Of a stretch of 52,136 bases of DNA, positions 8,636 through 18,523 are shown one piece after another (the stretch's first letter is position 1; each line of letters opens with the position of its first letter). Location: assembly GCA_013373445.1 (NCBI GenBank), contig JABXHV010000068.1, positions 1-52,136 on the forward strand, given 5' to 3'. The notes beneath the pieces were generated by a model, which was not told the DNA's origin, did no database searches, and worked only from the letters and a program-made list of their open reading frames with translations. Both the position numbers and the translations under genes were made by a program. The DNA is from Paracoccaceae bacterium (GTDB lineage: Bacteria; Pseudomonadota; Alphaproteobacteria; Rhizobiales; Stappiaceae).

Positions 8636-9031
8636 TTACTGAAAGCGACCGAAGCGCTTCATGACTTCAACCTTGTAGCCATCCGGGTCTGTCACGAAGA
8701 AAAAGCGTGCGAAAGGTTTGCCTTCGAACGGGAAATCCCTCAAGTCAGTGACCGCATAACCAAGACCGGCAAGGCGCGCATGTTCTGCGTCAACATCGTC
8801 GACTGAAACCGCCAGGTGCCCATATCCGTCGCCCAGATCGTAGTCACCGGTTTTGGAGGCGTTGGTTGTCAGCTCAAGCTCAAAACCTGTTTCCTCATTT
8901 GCGAGATAGATCAGGGTGAAGCCGTCAAACGGATACCGCCCAGCCACTTTCAAGTCGAAAGCTTGCTCATAAAAGGCAACAGAGCGCTCTTCGTCCTGAA
9001 CGCGGATCATGGAGTGGATCATTTTGGCCAT
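8636..9031 (-). CDS. gloA: Lactoylglutathione lyase (glyoxalase I)
   Basis: A 131-residue single-domain vicinal-oxygen-chelate enzyme that isomerises the methylglyoxal-glutathione hemithioacetal to lactoylglutathione. Metal ligands can be placed: His in MIHSMIRVQD, Glu in FELELTTN, His in YGHLAVSVDDVD and Glu in YKVEVMKR. The pattern RVxDxExSxxFYExAF and the ending TDPDGYKVE are typical. The start is the ATG at 9029-9031, with AAGGA seven bases upstream; the longer open frame upstream has no family similarity. A lone gene on the minus strand, divergent from the DEXH helicase operon. Confidence 0.92.
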   Translation of the reverse strand: MAKMIHSMIRVQDEERSVAFYEQAFDLKVAGRYPFDGFTLIYLANEETGFELELTTNASKTGDYDLGDGYGHLAVSVDDVDAEHARLAGLGYAVTDLRDFPFEGKPFARFFFVTDPDGYKVEVMKRFGRFQ

Positions 9032-9255
9032 GGAAATTCCTTGATAATTTGTCTTGGACGACACCATCGCAAGACACGGAGGGAGGGATCTGCCTACCAG
9101 ATAGTGACAAAACTGAAAATGCAAAAGATACGACAGAAGCGTTTCAGCTTCTTGTCCCCACAGGGCCTAGCACCTAGGTTAGATTTTCAGGATTGAACGC
9201 ATACCCATCTGGTGAATGAAGCCACCTGGAGAAAATCGAGCCACTGCCCGTCAAC

Positions 9256-11766
9256 ATGAACCAGCCTCTCCTTCCGGAACGATTTCAAGACTGGTTCGAT
9301 GCCAAGGGCTGGGTTCCTCGCGCGCATCAGTTGGAACTTATCGAGGCCAGTCATAGCAACCAGTCAACGCTCCTGATCGCCCCGACAGGCGCAGGTAAAA
9401 CGCTCGCCGGATTTTTGCCGAGCCTGATTGAACTGGCCGAGGGGATCGATCCTGCCACAGCCAAGAAACAGCGACGCGGCTTACACACGCTTTACATCTC
9501 CCCTTTGAAGGCACTTGCGGTCGACATCGCGCGTAACCTTGAGATGCCTGTCCAGGAAATGGCGCTCGACATCCAGATCGAAACACGCACGGGTGACACG
9601 CCATCGCACAAGCGCCAAAGGCAAAAATCAAAGCCACCAGACATTTTACTCACAACGCCTGAGCAGATCGCATTGCTGCTATCTGATCCGTCTGCGCAGG
9701 CTCTTTTTTCCTCCCTGCGCACTATTGTGTTGGACGAGTTACACGCGCTTGTCACATCCAAACGAGGAGACCTGCTAGCACTGGGGTTAGCAAGGCTCAA
9801 GAAGCTTGCGCCAAACCTAAAGATCATTGGCCTGTCTGCCACAGTCGCAGAGCCTGATGACTTACGGGCCTATATCGTTCCCCAAGACACTTCGGGTGAT
9901 CCGGCACTCGCTCATCTGGTCGAGGTGAGCGGCGGAGCGCAACCGGATATCTCAATCTTGCAGTCCGGCGAACGCCTTCCCTGGTCCGGTCATTCCGCAC
10001 GATATGCGCTTGGCGATATTTACGACCTAATCAAAGCTCACCAGGTCTCACTCATTTTCGTCAACACACGTTCTCAGGCAGAGGCCATCTTCCAGGACCT
10101 TTGGACGATCAACGATGCCAACCTGCCCATTGCCCTACACCACGGATCTCTGGATGTGGGTCAGAGGCGTAAAGTCGAGGCGGCGATGACCGCAGGCGCA
10201 TTGCGTGCGGTGGTGGCAACATCCTCGCTCGATATGGGCATCGACTGGGGCGACATCGATCTGGTGATAAACGTTGGCGCGCCCAAGGGTGCCAGCCGAT
10301 TGGCTCAACGTATTGGTCGTGCCAATCACCGCATGGACGAACCGTCAAAAGCCGTACTGGTTCCCGCCAACCGGTTTGAGGTGCTTGAATGCCAAGCGGC
10401 GCTTGAGGCTTCCAGAGACGGCAAACAGGACACGCCGCCACTGCGGAAGGGTGCACTCGATGTTCTTGCGCAGCATCTGCTGGGCCTTGCCTGCGCCGCC
10501 CCTATCGATGCTGACACCACATACTCCGAGATCACCTCAGCCCAGAGCTACAAGGGCCTGCCCCGCGAAACATTTGATCAGGTGCTCGATTTCGTCGCAA
10601 CCGGCGGCTACGCTCTTCGCACCTATGACAGGTATGCCCGGCTTCGCCGCACCGCCGAGGGAACCTGGCGCATTGCCAATCCTGCCGTTGCCCAACAGTA
10701 CCGGCTGAACGTTGGCACCATCGTAGAAGCGGCCATGTTGAAAGTGAGACTTATCCGGTCCAAAGCCCAGGGACGGCGTACTCCCATCGGCCGAGGAGGA
10801 AGGGTCTTGGGTCAAATCGAGGAATGGTTCATCGAGCAACTCGCCCATGGCGACACGTTCATCTTTGGCGGAGAGATCCTGCAGTTCGAGGGTTTGCAGG
10901 AAAATGAGGCCTATGTTTCGCGCAGCCGCACCGAGAACCCGAAAATCCCGTCCTACATGGGGGGGAAGTTTCCACTGTCCACATATCTGGCTCAGGGTGT
11001 CCGCACGATGTTGGCAACCCCCGCCACATGGGCTGCATTGCCAGATCAGGTGCGTGAGTGGCTGGAACTGCAACAAGTCCATTCGCAGTTACCTGGTGCG
11101 CATGGCCTCCTGGTGGAAACCTTTCCGCGGGCCAACAAGCATTACATGGTCTGTTATCCCTTCGAAGGACGACTGGCACATCAGACATTGGGCATGCTTT
11201 TGACCAAGCGATTGGAACGTCTGGGCGGCAAGCCAATGGGTTTTGTCGCCAACGACTACGCGCTTGCTATCTGGGGCCTGGGAGATCTCGCCCAGTCCAT
11301 TGCGTCAAAACGCCTGTCCCTTGATGAACTTTTCGATGAAGACATTCTGGGCGACGATCTGGATGCATGGCTGGCAGAATCCAGTTTGATGAAACGGTCG
11401 TTCCGTGATTGCGCTGTTATTTCCGGGCTGATTGAACGACGTCATCCAGGCCAAGAAAAAACCGGCCGCCAAGTCACTTTTTCTTCCGACCTGATCTATG
11501 ATGTTTTGCGTCAGCATGAACCCGACCACGTTCTTCTTCAAGCAACCTGGAACGATGCTGCACAAGGACTTTTGGATATCTCACGTTTGGGCGAACTTCT
11601 TTCCCGCATCAAGGGCCGAATCAAGCATACTCACGTTGATCGTGTATCGCCTTTAGCGGTACCAATTTTGCTGGAGATCGGGCGAGAGCCTGTTTATGGC
11701 GAAGCAATGGACAGTATTCTAGACGAAGCCGCATCGGATCTTGTTACGGAGGCAATGGGTCAATGA
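9256..11766 (+). CDS. Ligase-associated DNA damage response DEXH-box helicase (Lhr-like)
   Basis: An 836-residue superfamily 2 helicase. Motifs: Walker A (APTGAGKT, 42-49), TTPEQ (134-138), DELH box (160-163), SAT (194-196), FVNTRSQAE, SLDMGIDWGDIDLVI, and AQRIGRANHR as motif VI. A winged-helix and Lhr-type C-terminal domain follows (YMGGKFPLST..., ALAIWGLGDL). In the bacterial LigD-independent repair cluster this protein is encoded with an ATP-dependent ligase, an exonuclease and the PdeM phosphoesterase. Here only PdeM follows, overlapping by 4 bp (ATGA), which implies translational coupling. The presumed role is processing of damaged DNA ends. The ATG at 9256 has no strong ribosome-binding site. 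Confidence 0.92.
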   Translation: MNQPLLPERFQDWFDAKGWVPRAHQLELIEASHSNQSTLLIAPTGAGKTLAGFLPSLIELAEGIDPATAKKQRRGLHTLYISPLKALAVDIARNLEMPVQEMALDIQIETRTGDTPSHKRQRQKSKPPDILLTTPEQIALLLSDPSAQALFSSLRTIVLDELHALVTSKRGDLLALGLARLKKLAPNLKIIGLSATVAEPDDLRAYIVPQDTSGDPALAHLVEVSGGAQPDISILQSGERLPWSGHSARYALGDIYDLIKAHQVSLIFVNTRSQAEAIFQDLWTINDANLPIALHHGSLDVGQRRKVEAAMTAGALRAVVATSSLDMGIDWGDIDLVINVGAPKGASRLAQRIGRANHRMDEPSKAVLVPANRFEVLECQAALEASRDGKQDTPPLRKGALDVLAQHLLGLACAAPIDADTTYSEITSAQSYKGLPRETFDQVLDFVATGGYALRTYDRYARLRRTAEGTWRIANPAVAQQYRLNVGTIVEAAMLKVRLIRSKAQGRRTPIGRGGRVLGQIEEWFIEQLAHGDTFIFGGEILQFEGLQENEAYVSRSRTENPKIPSYMGGKFPLSTYLAQGVRTMLATPATWAALPDQVREWLELQQVHSQLPGAHGLLVETFPRANKHYMVCYPFEGRLAHQTLGMLLTKRLERLGGKPMGFVANDYALAIWGLGDLAQSIASKRLSLDELFDEDILGDDLDAWLAESSLMKRSFRDCAVISGLIERRHPGQEKTGRQVTFSSDLIYDVLRQHEPDHVLLQATWNDAAQGLLDISRLGELLSRIKGRIKHTHVDRVSPLAVPILLEIGREPVYGEAMDSILDEAASDLVTEAMGQ

Positions 11767-12497
11767 ACCTTCTGCCTGCGCACATGCGTGAGTTTGCAGC
11801 CACGCCCGTATGCCACGATATTCAAATCAATGGTGAGACTGTCGGCCTACATGAGAGCGGTGTGCTTTGGTGGCCCGATGCGTCCACACTTGTGGTCTCT
11901 GACCTTCATCTAGAAAAGGCGTCCTCTTATGCAAGGCGCGGTTCGATGCTCCCGCCTTATGATACGGAAGCAACACTGGAAAAACTGGCAGCCGTCATTG
12001 AAGCCTTTGAACCCTCACGCGTGATTTCGCTCGGTGACAGTTTTCATGATCGTGACGGCGCGGACCGTTTGCCGCCGACCTATCGCGCCATGCTTGCAAC
12101 TTTGCAGCTGGATCGCGAGTGGATCTGGATCACCGGAAATCATGATCCTGTTGCGCCGGTAAGCCTATGTGGCGAGACTCTTGAAGAGATCACTATTGGC
12201 GGGCTGACTTTCCGCCATGAACCACAGCCCAAGAACCGACATCGTTCAACGGGTGAGGTTTGCGGCCACATGCATCCCGCGGCCAAAATCAAACGCTACG
12301 GGCGGGTCATCCGGCGGCCGTGCTTTGCGGCGGATAACAAACGTCTCATTCTGCCCGCCTTTGGCGTTTTGACCGGTGGACTGAATGTCATGGACCAGGC
12401 CTTCCTGCCATTGTTCCAACCACGTGCCTTTTCAGTCTTCATGCTCGGTGACAACCGGCTGTATCCGTTCACAGCCAGTCGGCTGACTCCAGACTAA
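11763..12497 (+). CDS. pdeM: Ligase-associated DNA damage response phosphoesterase PdeM
   Basis: A 244-residue calcineurin-like metallophosphoesterase. Metal-binding motifs in order: DLHLEK (about 47-52), GDSFHD (about 91-96), GNHD (about 125-128) and GHMHP (about 163-167). The start codon overlaps the stop of the upstream helicase (ATGA at 11763-11766), so the two are translated as a unit. Family members are conserved partners of the ligase-associated helicase and probably trim DNA or nucleotide 3' ends; the exact substrate is not established. Length is normal. The gene converges on the TIGR02186 gene with 46 bp between stops. Confidence 0.9.
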   Translation: MNLLPAHMREFAATPVCHDIQINGETVGLHESGVLWWPDASTLVVSDLHLEKASSYARRGSMLPPYDTEATLEKLAAVIEAFEPSRVISLGDSFHDRDGADRLPPTYRAMLATLQLDREWIWITGNHDPVAPVSLCGETLEEITIGGLTFRHEPQPKNRHRSTGEVCGHMHPAAKIKRYGRVIRRPCFAADNKRLILPAFGVLTGGLNVMDQAFLPLFQPRAFSVFMLGDNRLYPFTASRLTPD

Positions 12498-12543
12498 GAC
12501 AGCCCAGTATCCTGATACCACGTGTACAGGCCATGAAGACGTA

Positions 12544-13317
12544 TCAGTCTTTGCGGAAGATGACGCCTGCAAACCAGCCAGTGAGCATGGCTATGGCAAC
12601 AGCGATTACGCCGTACAGCAGCGGCTGCCGGTTTGCCATGTCATAGGTTATCTGTTCAAAGCCGCTCTTGGCGACCCTCAGCGGCGCCTGCGTCTTGGAG
12701 ATAAGACTGCCATCCTGAAACAGGAAGCTTCTGACAGTGTAATTGCCCACCGGGATATTTGCAGGCAATCCAACAGTGGTCCGGAACATGGTGTCGGTCA
12801 AAAACTCAATTGAGCGTTCCTGCTCGATATAGAGCCCCTGCTCCTGGCGCAGACGCAAAAATGCCCGACGAAAGTCATCACGGTCAGATAAAGGAACGTG
12901 GGAACGTCCCGTCACCGCAAGATTGATGTGGTTCAGCCCAAGCTGCAGCTCATCCAGCGTGTTGCGGTTTGCAAGCTCGGCGACTGGCCGGGTTGTCGCA
13001 ACCGCATAGAATGTGGGCACATGGGTGAAGGTTTCGTAGTAGCGATTGACCCATACACCGGCGAGCCGTGCCTTGCGACGCGTGGTAATATCGTGCTTTT
13101 GACCCTCAACCGTAATCGCCAGATCGTATTTCCCCGGACGCCCGATCGTGTGGACGTCGCGGCCGACCTGACCAAATATGACGATCTTGGTGCCTGTGAA
13201 GTTTGACTGGATAGACACCATATCTGCTGACAAGGATGTCACCAGCTCTTCTGCGCTCGCAGGTGCCGTGAACAGGGCCACAAAGGCAAAAAGGGTCGCG
13301 CTGAGTATTTTCTTCAT
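12544..13317 (-). CDS. TIGR02186 family membrane-anchored periplasmic protein
   Basis: A 257-residue protein of the uncharacterised TIGR02186 family. It has an N-terminal signal peptide (MKKILSATLFAFVALFTAPASA, cleavage after the final alanine), a beta-rich periplasmic body starting ELVTSLSADMVSIQSNFTGTKIVIFG, and one C-terminal transmembrane helix (LLYGVIAVAIAMLTGWFAGVIF) ending in RKD. It is thus anchored in the inner membrane facing the periplasm. The start at 13315-13317 has a strong GGGAGG ribosome-binding site and overlaps the stop of the TSUP permease upstream (ATGA). The pairing with TSUP suggests it works as an accessory subunit of that exporter; this is inference from context. Confidence 0.85.
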   Translation of the reverse strand: MKKILSATLFAFVALFTAPASAEELVTSLSADMVSIQSNFTGTKIVIFGQVGRDVHTIGRPGKYDLAITVEGQKHDITTRRKARLAGVWVNRYYETFTHVPTFYAVATTRPVAELANRNTLDELQLGLNHINLAVTGRSHVPLSDRDDFRRAFLRLRQEQGLYIEQERSIEFLTDTMFRTTVGLPANIPVGNYTVRSFLFQDGSLISKTQAPLRVAKSGFEQITYDMANRQPLLYGVIAVAIAMLTGWFAGVIFRKD

Positions 13318-14243
13318 ACCCCGCCTCCCTTTTTGATAGCGATTGAATAGAGATCGCTCGGCATCCACAGCAGGTCCACGGCAAAGCGTAGCCCAACGGC
13401 CAGAACCAAAAGCGCGAGTAGAAGACGGAGGTGGTCGCCTCGCAACTGTTGTCCCATGCGCGCGCCAAACTGGGCTCCAATGACACCACCAATCATCAAT
13501 GTAATTGCCAGGACAATGTCGACGGTTTGCGTGCCGACAGAATGAAAGATCGTCGCTGCAGCCATCGTGAACAGGATCTGCAAAAGGGATGTACCAATAA
13601 CCACATTGGTCGGAACACGCAGGATATAGATCAGGGCTGGCACCATCATGAAACCGCCACCGATACCCAACACAGAGCCGAGAAAGCCGATGCTTGCGCC
13701 AAGCCCCAGAACCGGGATCACGCTGATGTAAAGCTTGGATTGGTGGAACCTGACACGAAACGGCAGCCGATAGATCCAGCGCGAATGCTCGGGACGTTTG
13801 ACCGCCGTGACATCGCCCTCTCTATGACGGCGGATTGCACGCAAGGATTCCACCAGCATGAGCGAGCCTATGGTTCCCAGAAAGACCACATAGGAAAGCG
13901 AGATGACCACATCGAGCTGTCCCAGCGACTGCAATACCCCGAAGAGCAAGACACCAAGACCGGACCCGACCAAACCGCCGGCAAATAACATCATGCCAAG
14001 TTTGAAGTCGATCATTTTGCGGCGCCAATAGGACACCACGCCGGAGGCAGATGATGCAACAACCTGGGTCGTAACGGTTGCAACGGAAACTGCCGGGGGA
14101 ATGCCTGCAAAGATAAGCAATGGTGTCAGGAGAAACCCACCGCCGATGCCAAACAGGCCCGACAAAAAGCCCACAGCGCCGCCCATGCCAAAAATGACAA
14201 ACATATTTACCGGCAGTTCGGCTATGGGCAGATAAATTTGCAC
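13314..14243 (-). CDS. Sulfite exporter TauE/SafE (TSUP) family permease
   Basis: A 309-residue integral membrane protein with about eight hydrophobic segments and the two internal repeats typical of TSUP. Each repeat begins with the glycine-rich G(F/S)LSGLxGIGGGFLLTP / GSVLGIGGGFMMVPAL motif (about residues 26-44 and 188-206). TSUP members export sulfite, sulfoacetate, taurine-derived anions or thiosulfate. The substrate here is not determined; neither sulfur-oxidation nor taurine genes are adjacent. It is the first gene of a two-gene operon, its TGA overlapping the start codon of the TIGR02186 gene. The short region upstream (14244-14406) separates it from the end of the podJ-like gene. Confidence 0.9.
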   Translation of the reverse strand: MQIYLPIAELPVNMFVIFGMGGAVGFLSGLFGIGGGFLLTPLLIFAGIPPAVSVATVTTQVVASSASGVVSYWRRKMIDFKLGMMLFAGGLVGSGLGVLLFGVLQSLGQLDVVISLSYVVFLGTIGSLMLVESLRAIRRHREGDVTAVKRPEHSRWIYRLPFRVRFHQSKLYISVIPVLGLGASIGFLGSVLGIGGGFMMVPALIYILRVPTNVVIGTSLLQILFTMAAATIFHSVGTQTVDIVLAITLMIGGVIGAQFGARMGQQLRGDHLRLLLALLVLAVGLRFAVDLLWMPSDLYSIAIKKGGGV

Positions 14244-14406
14244 GGTATTCTAAGACTTCTCAGGCTTCCGACGCATGCAGGATGTTGCGCCTTTAAACGC
14301 GGTCAGACAAACAGATGTCAAGCAACGGGATGTCCAAACCATCCAATTGCCCAATTCAGTTCAGCAAAAAAACGAAAAGATTTTACTAAACACCGATATT
14401 TGATGT

Positions 14407-17400
14407 TCAAATCGACTCGCTTACGAGGTCGGAGATCAAATTTTGTGTGACCTCGCCCGTGGCAGGTTTGCCCAGGGAGCGCTGAAATGCGGTGATGGCC
14501 TCACGTGTACGGGGACCAAGCTGACCGTCCGGTGCTCCGGTGTCAAAACCAAGATCGTTCAGGCGACGCTGCGCCTCCAGAACCATGGCCTTGTCATATT
14601 GCCTGACCACGGCGTTCTGCGCGGTTGCATTGATGGAACTCGCCGCCTGAGATGACCATTCTGGTTCGGTCGGAACCTTGTTTGCACTCGGTTCTGGCGT
14701 TTTGATCTTGAAAGTCTCGACCGCCAGGCGTGCCTGAGCAAGCGTTTCCTGATCCATCATGTTGGCAACATCATCACGCTTTTGTGCAGCATCCTGATCG
14801 CCCTGATCAGCAGCGATTGCGAACCACTTGTAGCTGGCAATCAGATCCTTGGGCACGCCAAGGCCACGAGCGTAGAGAATTCCAAGATTGAACAGGCTGT
14901 CCTTGACGCCGTAGTTGGCAGCAGATTCAAACCATTTACCGGCATTCACAAAATCCGGTTCTCCGGCTGCACCTTCGGCATAGTTCACTGCAAGGTTATG
15001 CATCGCCTTGGCATTGCCAGCTTCTGCAGCCTTTTGATACCAGTCGCGCGCCTTTGCCGGATCTTTGGTTACACCACGGCCTTTTTCATAAAGGCTTGCC
15101 AGTCTGTATTGCGCTGGCGCGAGACCTTTTTCAGCGGCCTTTTGATACCATTTGGCGGCTTCCGCCAAATCGACAGGAACGTTTTGCCCTTCGGTGTATT
15201 TGACGCCAATCACGAATGCAGCTGCAGGGTCTCCGCTTGCCGCAGCCGTCCTAAGGGCCATAGTCCCGACTGCCTCTGGCGGCAAGTCCGCGTTGATCGA
15301 CGGGTCGGACATGCTTTCATCTGGTTTAACGAAGGTCGAAGCGGGCTGGTCCTGATCATTGCTGAACTGACCTGCAACACCGCTAGGCGGTGCAAATGCG
15401 ACAGACGACGAGCTGGTCGCATCCAGCGCTTTTCCCGGTTCGTTCACGACAGAGACAGATGCCACGTCGTTTGTAGAACTGTCGACAGACTGGTCAGCCA
15501 ACTGATCTGCATCGATTTCAGTAGTCGGCGTTGCAACAGGCGTTTGGGCACCGCCCTGCCCGCTCATATCGACAGCACGCGGCGCGCTACTCTCTGATGC
15601 AGCCGGGGCCTGCAAAGCTTCATCAATGGCTTCCTGCTCCGCCGCGAATGGCCTCTCTTCCTCGGGAGCGACCATGGCAACCTTGTCGCCTTCAATCACA
15701 GGATCAGTTGCAGGACTGACGAGCTTGTAGACTTGAAAAGTTCCCAGCGCGAGGATGACAGCGGCAGCTGCATACAGGATAACGCGGCGGCGTCCGCCTT
15801 CACTGCCTTTTTCCTCTTCATCCGTCAGGACATCATCACGATAGGCTGTTCCAGCAGAGAACGGTGCGTGCTCATCGGGAAGAATATCGTCGTCGTCTAG
15901 CTCAATCGCATCATCATCTTGTGCAAGGCGCTCATCACGCTTCAGAGCGCTGCGCAGCCAGCTGCCGCGTGATTTCGAACGGCTCTCGTTGCCCTCGCCT
16001 CGGAATGACTTGGGAGCTTGAAGCGCATCGGCCTCATCAGCGGCGGCCTGCGCTGCGCGACGCGCAGCTGCAATAAAGTCTGCCTTCTTGTTCTTGCCGG
16101 CAGATGAAGCTTGGCTTTCTGGCTGGCGGCGCACAGGCTTACTGGCAAATATTTCGCCCGTTGGAACCTCATCTTGCTGACGATCGGCCCCTTGATCGAG
16201 ATCATAGTTCGGCGTGAAGCTTCCCTGAGCGGGCTTGGACGCCCCTTTGCCTGATGTCGCCTCACGAATAGCGCCACCTTCAAGGCGATCTAGACGATCA
16301 GTTACGGAGCCGAGTACCTTCTGCACGTCGTTGAATGTGCTGACGGTGCGCTCCTGATTGCCTTCAGCAGCATCCAGAAGACGGCGAAGATCAGACTGCA
16401 ATCCGGAAATTGCACTGTCATATTCCTTGGAGTGCGCACCAGAAGAACCTTGTTCCAACACTTCGCGCGCCGCATCACGTGCAAGTGAAACAGCGTCTTC
16501 GCGGGTGTTGCTCAGGTTGTTTTCAATACGCACCAGCGTAGACGTGATTGCATCAAGCTCACCGCGGCCTGCACCGCCGTTGTTCAGCTGCTCCGCCAGC
16601 GCAGATACCTTGACAGCCAACTGATCCAAACGCTTGTCTTCGCGGCCACCGGTACCGTTGGCAACGAGCTCGGCCAAATCTTCAATGCGCTGCTCAAGTC
16701 CACTGGAAGATCCAGACGTCGAAACCGACTTGCGCATCTCTGCGATCTCAAGGCGCAACGCGTCGAGATCTTTCGTGTGCACACCTTCGTTCGGACGCTC
16801 GAGTTGCTTGCTCAGCTCCTCAATCCGGCCTTGAAGATCGCTCAACAGACCAGTGTCGATACCAGAGCCATCTGCGTTTCCAGCTACCGGCTTAATCTTT
16901 TCCATGCGCTCGAGGCGCGAGGAAATATCCTGCAGCTTGCTGTCCATGGCACCAAAATTTGAGGACCCTTCACCGCCCTCGGACATCATGCCAACAATAT
17001 CGGACAGCTGGTCCTGCAGCCTTGTCATCACCGCGCTATCCGGGAGACGCTCCTCGACAGCCGCAATACGTGTATCCAACCCCTGCTGATCGCGCGCCAG
17101 TGTTTCCAGATCATCCAGACGGCTGGACACAAATTGCATCCGCTCGTCGATGGTCTCGACAATGCTGCTGAGGTCTATCTGCTCAACGAACTTGCGTACT
17201 TCACGCAAGTCTCCGCGCACCGCTTCAATTTCTTCATGATTGTGGCTGGAAAGGAGATCATCCAAGCGCTCGGAGATTTCTCCAACACGCTTTTCCAGAC
17301 CACGCATGTGATCACCGCGCGGCAATGTCGAGAAGGCTTCCTCGATCTCTGTCAAACGCGCAGTTACGCCCTGGAGCACGCGGGGATCAAGAGATGCACG

Positions 17401-18414
17401 GGTCAACTCATCGAGGCGTTGCAAAATGTGGGCATAGCCATGCTCGAGGGTTTTCAGTGTGCCATCAACATTGGTCAGTCCGACCAATTTCTTGAGGTCA
17501 GCCACTTCCTTGCGAATTTCCTTGGCGAGACGCTGATCCTGTTGCTCTGTGCGCAAACGTTCAACCATGTCCGACAGGCGGCGCAGTTCGGCATTTTGCT
17601 TGCGCGCTCTTGGCACAACAGACGGTGCTGCCGCCACATCACCGATGGCTTCGCGCAACGAACCAAGCTCTTCGCGAACCATATTCCAGGCTTCCACCTG
17701 CGGTTCGCGCAAGGAATCAATGCGGCGCCCCAGATCACGATGTGAAGTGTCCGGCGAAGACGGCGCTTGGCTACGACGACCGTTGATACGCTGACGTGCC
17801 TTGGCACGCTCAAGCGCTTCATACTCTGCATCGGTCAGATCATCTTCATAATGATCTTCGCCATCCCAATTGTCGGCCGCGTCAAAGGCTTCATAACCGT
17901 CATCGACGTCGTCGAATTCATCTTCGAAGTCGTCTTCATATTCATATCGCGGAGCTACGGACTTCTTGCGACGAACACGGTATTCCGGTTCATCATCAAA
18001 CGGCAGGTCGAGACGACCGATTGCGCCAAGGGCGCGATCCGGGCGGCCTTCGTCAGAGACAGCCTTGCGGCGCCTTGCTGGTGCCGATCTGTTGGATTGG
18101 GTACGTGCTGATGAGCTGCGACCGGCTTCGCGTTTTGACAGCAACCGATCGAGTTCATTCGCAACAGCGTCGAGTTCGTGATCAGAGGACATAACTGTAT
18201 CGGCTGAGCGAGTGCCGCCACGCCTGGACCGTCCACGTCCTAATGAGGTGGCGGTCCTGTTCAAACGTTCAATGCGATCAATACGATCTTCACGAAGATT
18301 GCTCACAGGGCCGTCTTGATGAAACGGAGTTTCTCGTTCAGCGACCACATCTCTTCGCACCGACCGTCTGACACGACCTTTACGTTCTGCATCGCGATTC
18401 TTCCAAGACGGCAT
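14407..18414 (-). CDS. podJ: PodJ-like polar organelle/localization protein (coiled coil, TM, Sel1, PG-binding)
   Basis: A very long protein (1335 residues). The N-terminal ~200 residues are basic then acidic low complexity (with a run of D/E around EDDFEDEFDDVDDGYE). A long coiled-coil region follows (about 240-740, many ERL/RLDDL heptads). There is one membrane span at about 875-897 (VILYAAAAVILALGTFQVYKL), a Ser/Ala/Pro-rich periplasmic linker, about four Sel1-type repeats (about 1060-1213, e.g. AAKWYQKAAEKG, GRGVTKDPAKARDWYQKAAEAG), and a C-terminal peptidoglycan-binding domain (about 1271-1335, AQRRLNDLGFDTGAPDGQLGPRTREAI). This order is that of Caulobacter PodJ and rhizobial PodJ1, which place polar organelle and division factors at one pole. 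The ATG at 18412-18414 (MPSWKNRDAERKG) is preferred to a GTG 21 codons upstream. The gene symbol is by architecture. Confidence 0.85.
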   Translation of the reverse strand: MPSWKNRDAERKGRVRRSVRRDVVAERETPFHQDGPVSNLREDRIDRIERLNRTATSLGRGRSRRGGTRSADTVMSSDHELDAVANELDRLLSKREAGRSSSARTQSNRSAPARRRKAVSDEGRPDRALGAIGRLDLPFDDEPEYRVRRKKSVAPRYEYEDDFEDEFDDVDDGYEAFDAADNWDGEDHYEDDLTDAEYEALERAKARQRINGRRSQAPSSPDTSHRDLGRRIDSLREPQVEAWNMVREELGSLREAIGDVAAAPSVVPRARKQNAELRRLSDMVERLRTEQQDQRLAKEIRKEVADLKKLVGLTNVDGTLKTLEHGYAHILQRLDELTRASLDPRVLQGVTARLTEIEEAFSTLPRGDHMRGLEKRVGEISERLDDLLSSHNHEEIEAVRGDLREVRKFVEQIDLSSIVETIDERMQFVSSRLDDLETLARDQQGLDTRIAAVEERLPDSAVMTRLQDQLSDIVGMMSEGGEGSSNFGAMDSKLQDISSRLERMEKIKPVAGNADGSGIDTGLLSDLQGRIEELSKQLERPNEGVHTKDLDALRLEIAEMRKSVSTSGSSSGLEQRIEDLAELVANGTGGREDKRLDQLAVKVSALAEQLNNGGAGRGELDAITSTLVRIENNLSNTREDAVSLARDAAREVLEQGSSGAHSKEYDSAISGLQSDLRRLLDAAEGNQERTVSTFNDVQKVLGSVTDRLDRLEGGAIREATSGKGASKPAQGSFTPNYDLDQGADRQQDEVPTGEIFASKPVRRQPESQASSAGKNKKADFIAAARRAAQAAADEADALQAPKSFRGEGNESRSKSRGSWLRSALKRDERLAQDDDAIELDDDDILPDEHAPFSAGTAYRDDVLTDEEEKGSEGGRRRVILYAAAAVILALGTFQVYKLVSPATDPVIEGDKVAMVAPEEERPFAAEQEAIDEALQAPAASESSAPRAVDMSGQGGAQTPVATPTTEIDADQLADQSVDSSTNDVASVSVVNEPGKALDATSSSSVAFAPPSGVAGQFSNDQDQPASTFVKPDESMSDPSINADLPPEAVGTMALRTAAASGDPAAAFVIGVKYTEGQNVPVDLAEAAKWYQKAAEKGLAPAQYRLASLYEKGRGVTKDPAKARDWYQKAAEAGNAKAMHNLAVNYAEGAAGEPDFVNAGKWFESAANYGVKDSLFNLGILYARGLGVPKDLIASYKWFAIAADQGDQDAAQKRDDVANMMDQETLAQARLAVETFKIKTPEPSANKVPTEPEWSSQAASSINATAQNAVVRQYDKAMVLEAQRRLNDLGFDTGAPDGQLGPRTREAITAFQRSLGKPATGEVTQNLISDLVSESI

Positions 18415-18523
18415 TTCTTGACCCTGGGCACCGGTCTTCTGACCACACGTTTTACTGTTTGCGCCAAGCCAACTCACAACAACTATAGCTCGTAGCGTTC
18501 GTCCGAGTTTTCGTCTCTTAGGG

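Noticed and set aside
14782-15597. Long plus-strand frame (about 271 codons), and others at 17134-17745, inside the podJ-like gene
   Set aside because: Antisense to the podJ-like gene, cysteine/arginine-rich shadow translations without domains or ribosome-binding sites.
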